Source: Solimonas sp041659605 (lineage in GTDB: Bacteria > Pseudomonadota > Gammaproteobacteria > Nevskiales > Nevskiaceae). From it: a stretch of 64,000 nucleotides of DNA. Made by a program: the position numbers and the translations under genes. The stretch spans positions 248,001-312,000 of the forward strand of contig JBAZXW010000001.1 in the NCBI GenBank assembly GCA_041659605.1, given 5' to 3'. Positions 45,986-53,613 of this stretch are shown here, piece by piece; position 1 is the stretch's first letter; every line of letters starts with the position of its first letter. Below the pieces are notes generated by a model. That model was given only the letters and a program-made list of their open reading frames with translations. It was not told the DNA's origin and searched no databases.

Positions 45986-47338
45986 CTAGCGATCCGAACT
46001 CAGCGCTGCAAGCTGCGTGAAATAGTCCGGAAAAGTCTTGGACACGCAGCCGGGGTCGTTGATGCGCACGCCCACGCCCCCGCAGGCAGCGAGCGAAAAA
46101 CTCATGGCGATGCGATGGTCGTCGTAGGTGTCGATGCTCGCCGCACGCAGCGCCGCCGGCGGCGTTATGCGCAGGGTGTCCGCACCAGTCTCGACGCCGG
46201 CGCCGAGCTTGGCGAGCTCCGTCGCCATCGCTGCGATGCGGTCGGTTTCCTTGACGCGCCAGCTGCCGATGTTGCGCAGCACGCTCGGCCCGTCGGCGAA
46301 CAGCGCCACGACCGCCGCCGTCATCGCCGCGTCGGGGATGTGGTTGAAGTCTGCGTCGATGGCATGGGGGCGGAAGCCTGCCGCCAGACCCGGTGAACGC
46401 GCCTCGGTCCAGTCCTCGCCCTGCGCGATGTCGGCCCCCATGGCCGCTAGCACCTCGGCGAAGCGCACATCGCCCTGCAGGCTGGCGCGGCCCATGCCCA
46501 GTACGCGCACCGGCCCGCCGGCGAGCGCGCCGAGCGCCAGGAAGTAGGATGCCGACGAGGCATCGCCCTCCACCGCAAACGTGCCCGGCGCACGGTAGCG
46601 CGCGCCGGCGGCGACGGTGTAACGCGGCGCCCCGGAGGCATCGGCGGCGCATTCGACTTCGACACCGAAGCGGCGCATCAAGGCCAGGCTGAGGTCGATG
46701 TAGGGCTTGGAGATCAGCTCGCCTTCGACCTGCACCGTCAGTGCGCGCTCGCGTGCCAGCAGCGGCGCGGCTTGCAGGATGCCGGTCAGGAACTGGCTGG
46801 ACGCATCGCCGCGCACGCGCACCGGCAGTGCCGCGTGCGCCTGCGCCGGTTCGATCAGGAGCGGCGGAAAGCCTTCCTTCTCCAGATACGCGATGCGCGC
46901 GCCGAGCGGCCGCAGCGCATCGACCAGATCGCCGATGGGCCTCTGGTGCATGCGCGGCACGCCGGACAGCCGGTAGCGACCGTCCATGAACGCCAGCACC
47001 GCGACCAGCGTGCGCACCGAAAGCCCCGAATTGCCGACGAAAATGTCCGCATCCCGCAGCGGGAAGCGCGCCGCGCCGCGCACGCACAAGCCGGCCTCGC
47101 CCTCGTCCCGAAGCGCCACGCCGCAAGCGTGCAGGGCTTCGCGCATCACCGCGGTGTCGTCGGAATCGAGCAGCCCGGTCAGGCGCGTCACGCCTTCCGC
47201 CAGGCTGGCGAGCAACAGGGCGCGGATCGACACGCTCTTCGAGCCCGGCAGCCTCACCTCGCCGCGCGCGGCACGGATCGGCGCCAGGTCCAGAAACGGC
47301 GGAAGCACTCCCGACGTGGCTCGCGGCACGGCGTTCAC
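45986..47338 (-). CDS. aroA: 3-phosphoshikimate 1-carboxyvinyltransferase (EPSP synthase)
   Basis: Joins shikimate 3-phosphate and phosphoenolpyruvate. 450 aa with LPGSKSVSIRALLLASLAEG (phosphoshikimate site), SGVPRMHQRPIGDLVDALRP and DYDDHRIAM-like TYDDHRIAMSFSLAA. The loop that in E. coli reads GNAGTAMRPL reads GNSGLSVRTL here, with Leu and Thr at the places of Thr97 and Pro101. The GTG at 47338 overlaps the tyrA stop (GTGA). The longer open frame upstream is a shadow of tyrA. Confidence 0.96.
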   Translation of the reverse strand: MNAVPRATSGVLPPFLDLAPIRAARGEVRLPGSKSVSIRALLLASLAEGVTRLTGLLDSDDTAVMREALHACGVALRDEGEAGLCVRGAARFPLRDADIFVGNSGLSVRTLVAVLAFMDGRYRLSGVPRMHQRPIGDLVDALRPLGARIAYLEKEGFPPLLIEPAQAHAALPVRVRGDASSQFLTGILQAAPLLARERALTVQVEGELISKPYIDLSLALMRRFGVEVECAADASGAPRYTVAAGARYRAPGTFAVEGDASSASYFLALGALAGGPVRVLGMGRASLQGDVRFAEVLAAMGADIAQGEDWTEARSPGLAAGFRPHAIDADFNHIPDAAMTAAVVALFADGPSVLRNIGSWRVKETDRIAAMATELAKLGAGVETGADTLRITPPAALRAASIDTYDDHRIAMSFSLAACGGVGVRINDPGCVSKTFPDYFTQLAALSSDR

Positions 47339-48204
47339 TCGATCTGCGCCAGATAGCGCTCGCGCGCCGCGCGCGCCCGCTCGAACAGCTGCTTGACCTC
47401 GTCCCAGCGCGACTCGCGCATCATCGTGCGGATCTGCTGCAACTCCTCGATCTGGCGGTCGAGCAGGGTGCCGACCGCAGCGGCGTTCGCGCGCACGATG
47501 TCGTGCCACATCTGCGGCGAGCTCGACGCGATCCGCGTGAAGTCGCGAAAGCCGCCGCCGGCGTTCGAGAAGATGTCGTGATCCTTGTCCAGCTGCGCGA
47601 GCATGTCGACGAAGCTGTACGCGAGTACATGCGGCAGATGCGAGGTGGCCGCGAAGATCGCATCGTGGCGGCGCGCGTCCATCTCGACCACGCGCGCGCC
47701 GGTCGCTTCCCACATGCGCGTGACCAGCGCCTTTGCCGCCAGATCCTGCGCCTCGTGCGGCGTGACGATCACGCGATGCTTGCGGAACAGATCCGACTGC
47801 GAGTTCGCCACACCGCTCTTCTCGGTGCCGGCGATCGGGTGGGCGGCGACGAACCGCGGCGGCAACTGCCCGCAGACGGACACGACGTCGTCGAGCACCG
47901 ACTGCTTGGTGCTGCCGACATCGGTGAGGATCACATCGCGCTTGCACGCCGGCAGGCACTCGCGCAGCGCCTCGGCGGTATGCAGCACCGGCACGGCCAG
48001 CACGACCACGTCAGCGTCGCGCACCGCGCCGGCAGCGGTCTCGTGCGCACGGTCAACAACGCGCAGGCGCTGCGCCGCTTCGCGCTGCGCCGGATCAGGG
48101 TCGTAGCCGGCAATGTGGCCGACAACGCCGGCATGGCGCAGCGCACGCGCCAGCGACCCGCCGATCAATCCCAGTCCGATGACCGCGAGCCGCTGCGCGA
48201 TCAT
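47335..48204 (-). CDS. tyrA: Prephenate dehydrogenase
   Basis: NAD(P)-dependent step to 4-hydroxyphenylpyruvate (or arogenate to tyrosine). 289 aa with the dinucleotide loop VIGLGLIGGSLARAL, the HPIAGTEKSG substrate motif and RHDAIFAATSHLPH. It is a separate protein here, while in Pseudomonas it is fused to AroA; the GTGA overlap with aroA keeps the pair together. Its start overlaps the hisC stop (ATGA). Confidence 0.95.
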   Translation of the reverse strand: MIAQRLAVIGLGLIGGSLARALRHAGVVGHIAGYDPDPAQREAAQRLRVVDRAHETAAGAVRDADVVVLAVPVLHTAEALRECLPACKRDVILTDVGSTKQSVLDDVVSVCGQLPPRFVAAHPIAGTEKSGVANSQSDLFRKHRVIVTPHEAQDLAAKALVTRMWEATGARVVEMDARRHDAIFAATSHLPHVLAYSFVDMLAQLDKDHDIFSNAGGGFRDFTRIASSSPQMWHDIVRANAAAVGTLLDRQIEELQQIRTMMRESRWDEVKQLFERARAARERYLAQIE

Positions 48205-49334
48205 CCCGCCAGCGCCTCCTTCAGTGCGGCGAGGAAGCGATCGTTCTCGGCCTCGGTACCGACGGTCACGCGCAGGAAAGTCGGCATGCCGTACGAACCC
48301 ATCGGCCGCACGATCACGCCGCGTTCGAGCAGCCCTTGATGAACCGGCTTGGCATCGCGGTGGAAATCCACGGTGACGAAGTTGGCCTGCGACGGCAGCA
48401 CGCGCAGACCGAGCGTCTGCAACTCGCGCGTCAAGCGCGCGCGTTCGCGCGTGTTCAGGTCGACCGAGGTGCGCACATGCCCCTGATCGTCGAGTGCGAC
48501 CTCGGCAGCCAGCAGCGCAAGGCTGTTGTTGTTGAACGGCTGGCGCACGCGGTTGAGCAGATCGGCAACGTTCGGGTGCGAGAACGAGTAGCCGACGCGC
48601 AGGCCCGCGAGGCCGTAGACCTTGGAGAACGTGCGCGCGACCAGCAGATTCGGGAACCGGTCCAGCCAGCGTCGTGTATCGGGCCGCAGCGCCGGATCCT
48701 GGTACTCGAAGTAGGCTTCGTCGAGCGCGACGATGACGTGCTCCGGCACCTGTCGCAGGAAATCCTCGATCGCCTGCGGTTCCAGCCAGGTGCCGGTCGG
48801 ATTGTTCGGATTGGCGACGAACACGAGCGCAACGTCGGGCCGCTCGCGCAGCACGCGCGTGAAGGCCGCCATGTCGTGGCCGTAGGGCATCGCATCGTCC
48901 GCCGGTCGCGCCGGCACCACCACGCTCTCCGCCGATTGCGACTGCGCCGCCAGCGGATACACCGCGAACGCATATTCCGAGAACATCACCGCGCGGCCGG
49001 GACCGGCGTAGACACGCGCCAGGAATTCGAGGATGTCGTTCGAGCCGTTGCCCAGCGTGATGCACTCGGGCGCGACGCCGTACATCTGCGCCAGCTTCTG
49101 CTTGAGCCGGTGGCCGCTGCCGTCCGGATAGAGCGACAGGTTCTGGCTCGTGAGCGCGTCGGCCAGAGCGGCCTTGACCCTCGGACTCATGCCCAGCGGG
49201 TTTTCGTTCGACGCGAGCTTTATCGCGCTCTTGACGCCCAGACGCCGCTGCAGCTCTTCGATCGGCATGCCCGGCGTATACGGCTCGATGCCCAGGATGC
49301 CGGGTGCCGCGTGTTGGAGAAGTGCCTGTTTCAT
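48201..49334 (-). CDS. hisC: Histidinol-phosphate / aromatic aminotransferase
   Basis: PLP class I/II aminotransferase, 377 aa. KLASNENPLG, FVANPNNPTGTW and the PLP Lys238 in RTFSKVYGLAGLRVGY. In this supraoperon the HisC2-type enzyme is thought to serve aromatic as well as histidinol-phosphate transamination. The ATG at 49334 starts MKQALLQHAAPG; two upstream in-frame starts are less likely. 24 nt after pheA. Confidence 0.95.
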   Translation of the reverse strand: MKQALLQHAAPGILGIEPYTPGMPIEELQRRLGVKSAIKLASNENPLGMSPRVKAALADALTSQNLSLYPDGSGHRLKQKLAQMYGVAPECITLGNGSNDILEFLARVYAGPGRAVMFSEYAFAVYPLAAQSQSAESVVVPARPADDAMPYGHDMAAFTRVLRERPDVALVFVANPNNPTGTWLEPQAIEDFLRQVPEHVIVALDEAYFEYQDPALRPDTRRWLDRFPNLLVARTFSKVYGLAGLRVGYSFSHPNVADLLNRVRQPFNNNSLALLAAEVALDDQGHVRTSVDLNTRERARLTRELQTLGLRVLPSQANFVTVDFHRDAKPVHQGLLERGVIVRPMGSYGMPTFLRVTVGTEAENDRFLAALKEALAG

Positions 49335-49358
49335 GGCGGTGATCATGAACAAAACGGA

Positions 49359-50459
49359 TCAGACGACGGCGCGCGGATACGAGCCCAGAATCTTGAAGAA
49401 CGCCGCCGCCGCGCTGACTTCTTCCAGCGCCTTGCGCACGTCCGGCGCGCTGGCGTGACCTACGAAGTCGATGAAGAAGTAGTAGTCCTGCGCCGCCGAA
49501 CCGCGCACCGGGCGCGACTCGATGCGGGTCATGTCGAGACCCGCGTTCGCCAGCGGCTGCAGCAGCCTGAGCAGCGATCCCGGCTGATTGCGGTGACCGG
49601 ACAGCACAATCGAGGTGATGTCCTGGCCGGTCGTCGCGGGGTCCTGCTTGCCGAGCACGAGGAAGCGCGTCGTGTTGTTCGGATCGTCCTCGATGTTCGA
49701 GGCCAGGATGTTGAGCTGGTTGATGCGGCCGGCCTGAAGGCTCGCGATCGCCGCGACGCCCCCGCCCTCCGCGCGCGCCTGCGCCGCGGCCTGGCCGTTG
49801 CTGGAGACCGTTTCACGAATCGCCCTGGGCAGCTTGGCATCGAGCCACTTGCGGCACTGCGCGAAGGACTGCGGGTGCGAGTAGACCTTGGTCACCTCGC
49901 CCAAATCAGTGGCCGCCGACAGCAGGTGGTGATGCACCGGCAGCATCACCTCGCCGCAGATGCGCAGCTTGGTGAATACCAGTTCATCGAGCGTGTGGCT
50001 GACGACGCCTCCGGTCGAATTCTCGACCGGAACGACGCCGTAGTCTGCCGCGCCGCTTTCGACTTCGCGGAAAATCTCGTCGATCGCATGCGTCGGACGC
50101 GCGCGAACGCTGTCGCCAAAGTGCTTGAGCACCGCGGCCTGGGTGTACGTGCCTTCGGGCCCGAGGTAGGCCACGGTCAGCGGCGATTCCAGCGACAGGC
50201 ATGCCGACATCACTTCGCGCATCAGCCGGGCGATGACCTCGTCGGTCAACGGACCGCCGTTGGCCTGATTGCGCGCGATCACGGCGCGCAGCACCTCGGC
50301 CTCGCGCGACGGACGGTAATGGTCGCCGGTATCGCCCATGCGCTGCTTGATGTGCGCGATCGTCTGCGCAATGCGCGCACGCCGCGAAATCATCGACTGG
50401 ATCTGTTCGTCCAGCGTATCGATCTGCTGGCGTGCCTGGGCCAGTTCGTTCTGCGTCAT
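49359..50459 (-). CDS. pheA: Bifunctional chorismate mutase / prephenate dehydratase
   Basis: P-protein of phenylalanine synthesis, 366 aa. N-terminal AroQ mutase (about 1-90, with IDTLDEQIQSMISRR), prephenate dehydratase (about 95-270, VAYLGPEGTYTQAAV and TTRFLVLGK), and a C-terminal ACT domain with the ESRP phenylalanine-binding motif (about 280-366), so feedback control by phenylalanine is expected. The ATG at 50459 begins MTQNELAQARQQID. Confidence 0.97.
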   Translation of the reverse strand: MTQNELAQARQQIDTLDEQIQSMISRRARIAQTIAHIKQRMGDTGDHYRPSREAEVLRAVIARNQANGGPLTDEVIARLMREVMSACLSLESPLTVAYLGPEGTYTQAAVLKHFGDSVRARPTHAIDEIFREVESGAADYGVVPVENSTGGVVSHTLDELVFTKLRICGEVMLPVHHHLLSAATDLGEVTKVYSHPQSFAQCRKWLDAKLPRAIRETVSSNGQAAAQARAEGGGVAAIASLQAGRINQLNILASNIEDDPNNTTRFLVLGKQDPATTGQDITSIVLSGHRNQPGSLLRLLQPLANAGLDMTRIESRPVRGSAAQDYYFFIDFVGHASAPDVRKALEEVSAAAAFFKILGSYPRAVV

Positions 50460-50536
50460 GTGAGGGTCGGAAACGGCAGGGAGCGCGATTGTACGCAGTT
50501 TTGCGCCACGCTCCCCGCCGGCCATGACCTACCGCA

Positions 50537-51712
50537 TCAGCGCGCCGGAATCACCCGCACCGCCAGCACGCCCTGGATCGAACGGAGCTCGGCGGCCGCC
50601 TCGTCGGACACCGGCGAATCGACGTCGACGATCGTGTAGGCGAGATCGCCACGCGACTTGTTGAGCAGGTCGGCGATGTTGAGCGAGCGCTTGGCCAGCG
50701 CCGTAGAGATCTGACCGACCATGTTCGGCACGTTTTCGTTGACGACGCACAGACGGGTCTTGCCCGGCAGCTGCGGCAGCACGGCCTCCGGGAAGTTGAC
50801 GGAATTGCGGATGTTGCCGGACTCCAGGAACTCGCGCAGCTGGTCTGCAACCATCACCGCACAGTTGTCCTCGGCCTCGGCGGTGGACGCGCCCAGATGC
50901 GGCGTAGCGATCACGCGCGGATGTCCCTTGAGCGCATTGGACGGAAAATCGCATGCGTACGCATGCAGCTTGCCGTCGTTGAGCGCCTCGATCACCGCGG
51001 TCTCGTCAACGATCGCCTCGCGGGCGAAATTGAGGACGACGCCCTGCTTCTTCATCAGCTTGATGCGGTCGGCGTTGATCAGCTTGCGCGTGGCGTCGAG
51101 CAGCGGCACATGCACCGAGATGAACTGCGACTTGGCCATCAGATCATCGACCGACAGGGCCTGGCGCACGCCGGAGTTGAGCTGCCAGGCGTTCTGTACC
51201 GTCATCGCCGGGTCATAGCCGTAGACCGTCATGCCCAGTTCGAGCGCCGCATTGGCGACCTTGACGCCGATCGCGCCCAGGCCGATCACGCCCAGCGTGC
51301 GCCCCGGCAGTTCGAAGCCGACGAACTTTTTCTTGCCGGCCTCGACGGCCTCGTGCATCGCCTTGTCGTCGCCGTCGAGCTTCTTCACGAAGTCGAGCGA
51401 CTGCGGGATGTTGCGCGCGGCGAGGAGCAGGCTCGCGAGCACCAGCTCCTTGACCGCGTTGGCGTTCGCGCCGGGCGCGTTGAACACCGGCACCCCGCGC
51501 TTGGACATGGCCGCGACCGGGATGTTGTTGGTGCCGGCGCCGGCGCGGCCGATCGCCTTGACCGAGGACGGGATGTCGAGCTTGTGCATATCGGCCGAGC
51601 GGACGAGTACCGCATCCGGATGCGCGATTTCGGAGGCGATCTCGTAGTTCTCGCGCGGCAGGCGCTCGAGACCGTTGATCGAGATGTTGTTGAGGGTCAG
51701 AACCTTGAACAT
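50537..51712 (-). CDS. serA: D-3-phosphoglycerate dehydrogenase with ACT domain
   Basis: First step of serine synthesis. 391 aa: D-isomer-specific 2-hydroxyacid dehydrogenase with NAD loop GVIGLGAIGVKVANAA, catalytic Arg and His regions (AREAIVDE, TPHLGAST) and a C-terminal ACT domain (about 320-391, VNENVPNMVGQIS). It lies between serC and pheA, so two serine-pathway steps are made together. In the Pseudomonas supraoperon pheA follows serC directly. Confidence 0.95.
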   Translation of the reverse strand: MFKVLTLNNISINGLERLPRENYEIASEIAHPDAVLVRSADMHKLDIPSSVKAIGRAGAGTNNIPVAAMSKRGVPVFNAPGANANAVKELVLASLLLAARNIPQSLDFVKKLDGDDKAMHEAVEAGKKKFVGFELPGRTLGVIGLGAIGVKVANAALELGMTVYGYDPAMTVQNAWQLNSGVRQALSVDDLMAKSQFISVHVPLLDATRKLINADRIKLMKKQGVVLNFAREAIVDETAVIEALNDGKLHAYACDFPSNALKGHPRVIATPHLGASTAEAEDNCAVMVADQLREFLESGNIRNSVNFPEAVLPQLPGKTRLCVVNENVPNMVGQISTALAKRSLNIADLLNKSRGDLAYTIVDVDSPVSDEAAAELRSIQGVLAVRVIPAR

Positions 51713-51733
51713 GGATGATTTCCTATGAACTGA

Positions 51734-52816
51734 TCAGGCTTTGGTACGAGCGAATTCCTTCATGTAGTCGACCAGCGCCTGCACGCCTTCGAGCGTCATG
51801 GCGTTGTAGATCGACGCGCGCATGCCGCCGACCGAGCGGTGGCCCTTGAGGCCGGACAGGCCGGCGGCCTTCGCGCCCTTGAGGAAGTCGGCATCGAGTT
51901 CGGCATTGGCCAGCGTGAACGGCACGTTCATGCGCGAGCGGTTCTCCTTCTTCACCGGGTTGCGATAGAAGGACTGTGCGTCGATGTAGTCGTACAGCAG
52001 CGCGGCTTTGCGCGCGTTGCGCTCGCCGACCGCCTGCAGGCCGCCGTTGTCCTTGATCCACTTGAACACCAGGCCCGACACGTACCAGGCGAAGCACGGC
52101 GGCGTGTTGAGCATCGACTCGCTGTCGGCCATCAGCTTGTAGTCGAAGATGCCCGGCGTGCTCGGCAGCGCCTGGCCGATCAGATCTTCGCGCACGATCG
52201 CGATGGTGATGCCCGACGGGCCGATGTTCTTCTGCGCGCCGCCATAGATCAGACCGTACTTGGTGACGTCGATCGGCCGCGACAGGATGTTCGAGGACAT
52301 GTCGGCGACCAGCGGCACGCCGTTCGTCTCCGGTTCTGCGTGGAACTCGACGCCGTGGATGGTCTCGTTGGGCGTGATGTGCACATAGGCCGCGTTCGGG
52401 TCCAGCTTCCAGCTCGATGGATCCGGAATGTGCGTGAACTTGTCGGCCTCGCTGCTCGCCGCGATGTTGACCTTGGCGTACTTGCCGGCCTCCTTCGCCG
52501 CCTTCTTGCCCCAGTCGCCGGTCAGCACGTAGTCGACGCCGGTCTTGCCGCGCAACAGGTTCATCGGCACATAGGTGAACTGGCCGGTCGCGCCGCCCTG
52601 CAGGAACAGCACCTTGTAGTTCGCGGGGATGTTGGCGATCTCGCGCAGCGTCTTCTCGGCGTCCTGGGCGATGCTCATGAACTCCTTGTCGCGGTGCGAC
52701 ATCTCCATCACCGACATGCCCGAACCCTGCCAGTCGAGCAGTTCGGCCTGGACTTGCTGAAGCACCGCGAGCGGCAGCGTTGCGGGACCGGCGCTGAAGT
52801 TGATTATGCGTTTCAT
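51734..52816 (-). CDS. serC: Phosphoserine aminotransferase
   Basis: Second step of serine synthesis, also used in pyridoxal phosphate synthesis. 360 aa, class V aminotransferase: NFSAGPATLP at the N-terminus, FLQGGATGQFTYVPMNLL and the PLP Lys in GGAQKNIGPSG. An AAGAGG ribosome-binding site precedes the ATG. Probably the first gene of the serC-serA-pheA-hisC-tyrA-aroA-cmk-rpsA block. Confidence 0.97.
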   Translation of the reverse strand: MKRIINFSAGPATLPLAVLQQVQAELLDWQGSGMSVMEMSHRDKEFMSIAQDAEKTLREIANIPANYKVLFLQGGATGQFTYVPMNLLRGKTGVDYVLTGDWGKKAAKEAGKYAKVNIAASSEADKFTHIPDPSSWKLDPNAAYVHITPNETIHGVEFHAEPETNGVPLVADMSSNILSRPIDVTKYGLIYGGAQKNIGPSGITIAIVREDLIGQALPSTPGIFDYKLMADSESMLNTPPCFAWYVSGLVFKWIKDNGGLQAVGERNARKAALLYDYIDAQSFYRNPVKKENRSRMNVPFTLANAELDADFLKGAKAAGLSGLKGHRSVGGMRASIYNAMTLEGVQALVDYMKEFARTKA

Positions 52817-52860
52817 GTCAGCCTCTTGGGAAACAAAGTTGATGTAACGAAAGATGTCGT

Positions 52861-53259
52861 CTACGCCCAGCGTTCGACGTCGAGATTGGGCACGGCGGCA
52901 AACACCTGCGTGCGGTCGGTGACCAGCACCAGCTGGTGCGCCAGCGCGGTGGCCGCCTGCAGCAGATCGAGCGCCGCCAGCTTGTCGCCGGCCGCCTGCA
53001 GGTAGGCGCCCAGATTGACCGCGTGCTGCGCCTCGGCTGCGCCGAAGTCGAGCACCTTCACCGCCGACAGGAATTCCTTGAGCAGCTTGCCGTAGCGCGC
53101 CTGCCCGCGCGGCTGCAGGCGCAGCGCAGTCTCCGCTTCCATGCGTGCGACCACGGAGACCGCGACCTCGGTTGGCTTGAGTTGCGCCAGGCGCAGAACC
53201 ACCGGCAAGCGGCCCTTCACCACCGCGGCCAGCGTGTCCGAGTCGAGCAGATATTTCAC
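52861..53259 (-). CDS. PIN-domain toxin, VapC-like
   Basis: 132-aa PIN-domain protein, by family a Mg-dependent RNase toxin. Acidic residues in the expected places: Asp6 (LLDSDTL, where LLDTNIL is usual), Glu43, Asp98 and Asp115 (LVLVTDRTQVF), with the C-terminal VPNLDVERW that is frequent in VapC. The GTG at 53259 overlaps the antitoxin stop (GTGA), the usual coupling. Inserted between gyrA and serC. The longer open frame is not coding. Confidence 0.88.
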   Translation of the reverse strand: MKYLLDSDTLAAVVKGRLPVVLRLAQLKPTEVAVSVVARMEAETALRLQPRGQARYGKLLKEFLSAVKVLDFGAAEAQHAVNLGAYLQAAGDKLAALDLLQAATALAHQLVLVTDRTQVFAAVPNLDVERWA

Positions 53260-53507
53260 CAGCGCACCTCGGCCTCGGCCGGAAGCACCTCGCGCCAGGC
53301 CTGGAAGTCCAGCGTGTCCTCCGTCAGCTCCGGCGCCGGGTTGCGGAAATGCGCACGCAGCGCCTCGGGCCAGTCGCGCTCTTCGTTCCGCGCGAGCCAC
53401 TCCTGCGCCGCCGTGACGATGATGCGATTTCGCGTCATGCCGGAGCGCTCGACGGCTTGATTGAGCCGCGCCAGTGTCGCCTCGTCGAAATGGACGCTGA
53501 AATTCAT
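53256..53507 (-). CDS. Ribbon-helix-helix antitoxin of the VapC-like toxin
   Basis: 83-aa CopG/ribbon-helix-helix-type protein: the N-terminal strand and helices (MNFSVHFDEATLARLNQAVE, then MTRNRIIVTAAQEWL) would bind DNA, and the acidic C-terminal part (about 48-83) would wrap the toxin. Translationally coupled to the PIN gene. Its ATG falls at the predicted transcription start, so the mRNA may be leaderless. Confidence 0.85.
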   Translation of the reverse strand: MNFSVHFDEATLARLNQAVERSGMTRNRIIVTAAQEWLARNEERDWPEALRAHFRNPAPELTEDTLDFQAWREVLPAEAEVRW

Positions 53508-53542
53508 ACGGCGATTCTCACCTAACAGGTCATGTTAGTCAA
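53508..53542 (-). promoter_or_regulatory. Promoter and operator of the toxin-antitoxin pair
   Basis: On the minus strand TTGACT (53542-53537) and GAGAAT (53519-53514) are 17 bp apart. An inverted repeat CTAAC/GTTAG (53522-53526 with 53534-53538) fills the spacer and overlaps the -35, a good place for self-repression by the antitoxin. Confidence 0.6.
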
Positions 53543-53613
53543 CAAAACCGCGCGCACACCTGCAGATCAAGGGACTATCGGCCCACCCGAAACCGCGGAC
53601 CCGTCAATCCCGC

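Noticed and set aside
45986..47959. Fusion of aroA with an upstream coding part, as in Pseudomonas tyrA-aroA
   Set aside because: The upstream part of this frame lies in a different frame from tyrA and has no motifs; tyrA has its own frame and stop, overlapping a GTG start of aroA.
48336..50639. Plus-strand open frame of 767 codons opposite hisC and pheA
   Set aside because: Antisense shadow without motifs; hisC and pheA show complete active-site motifs.
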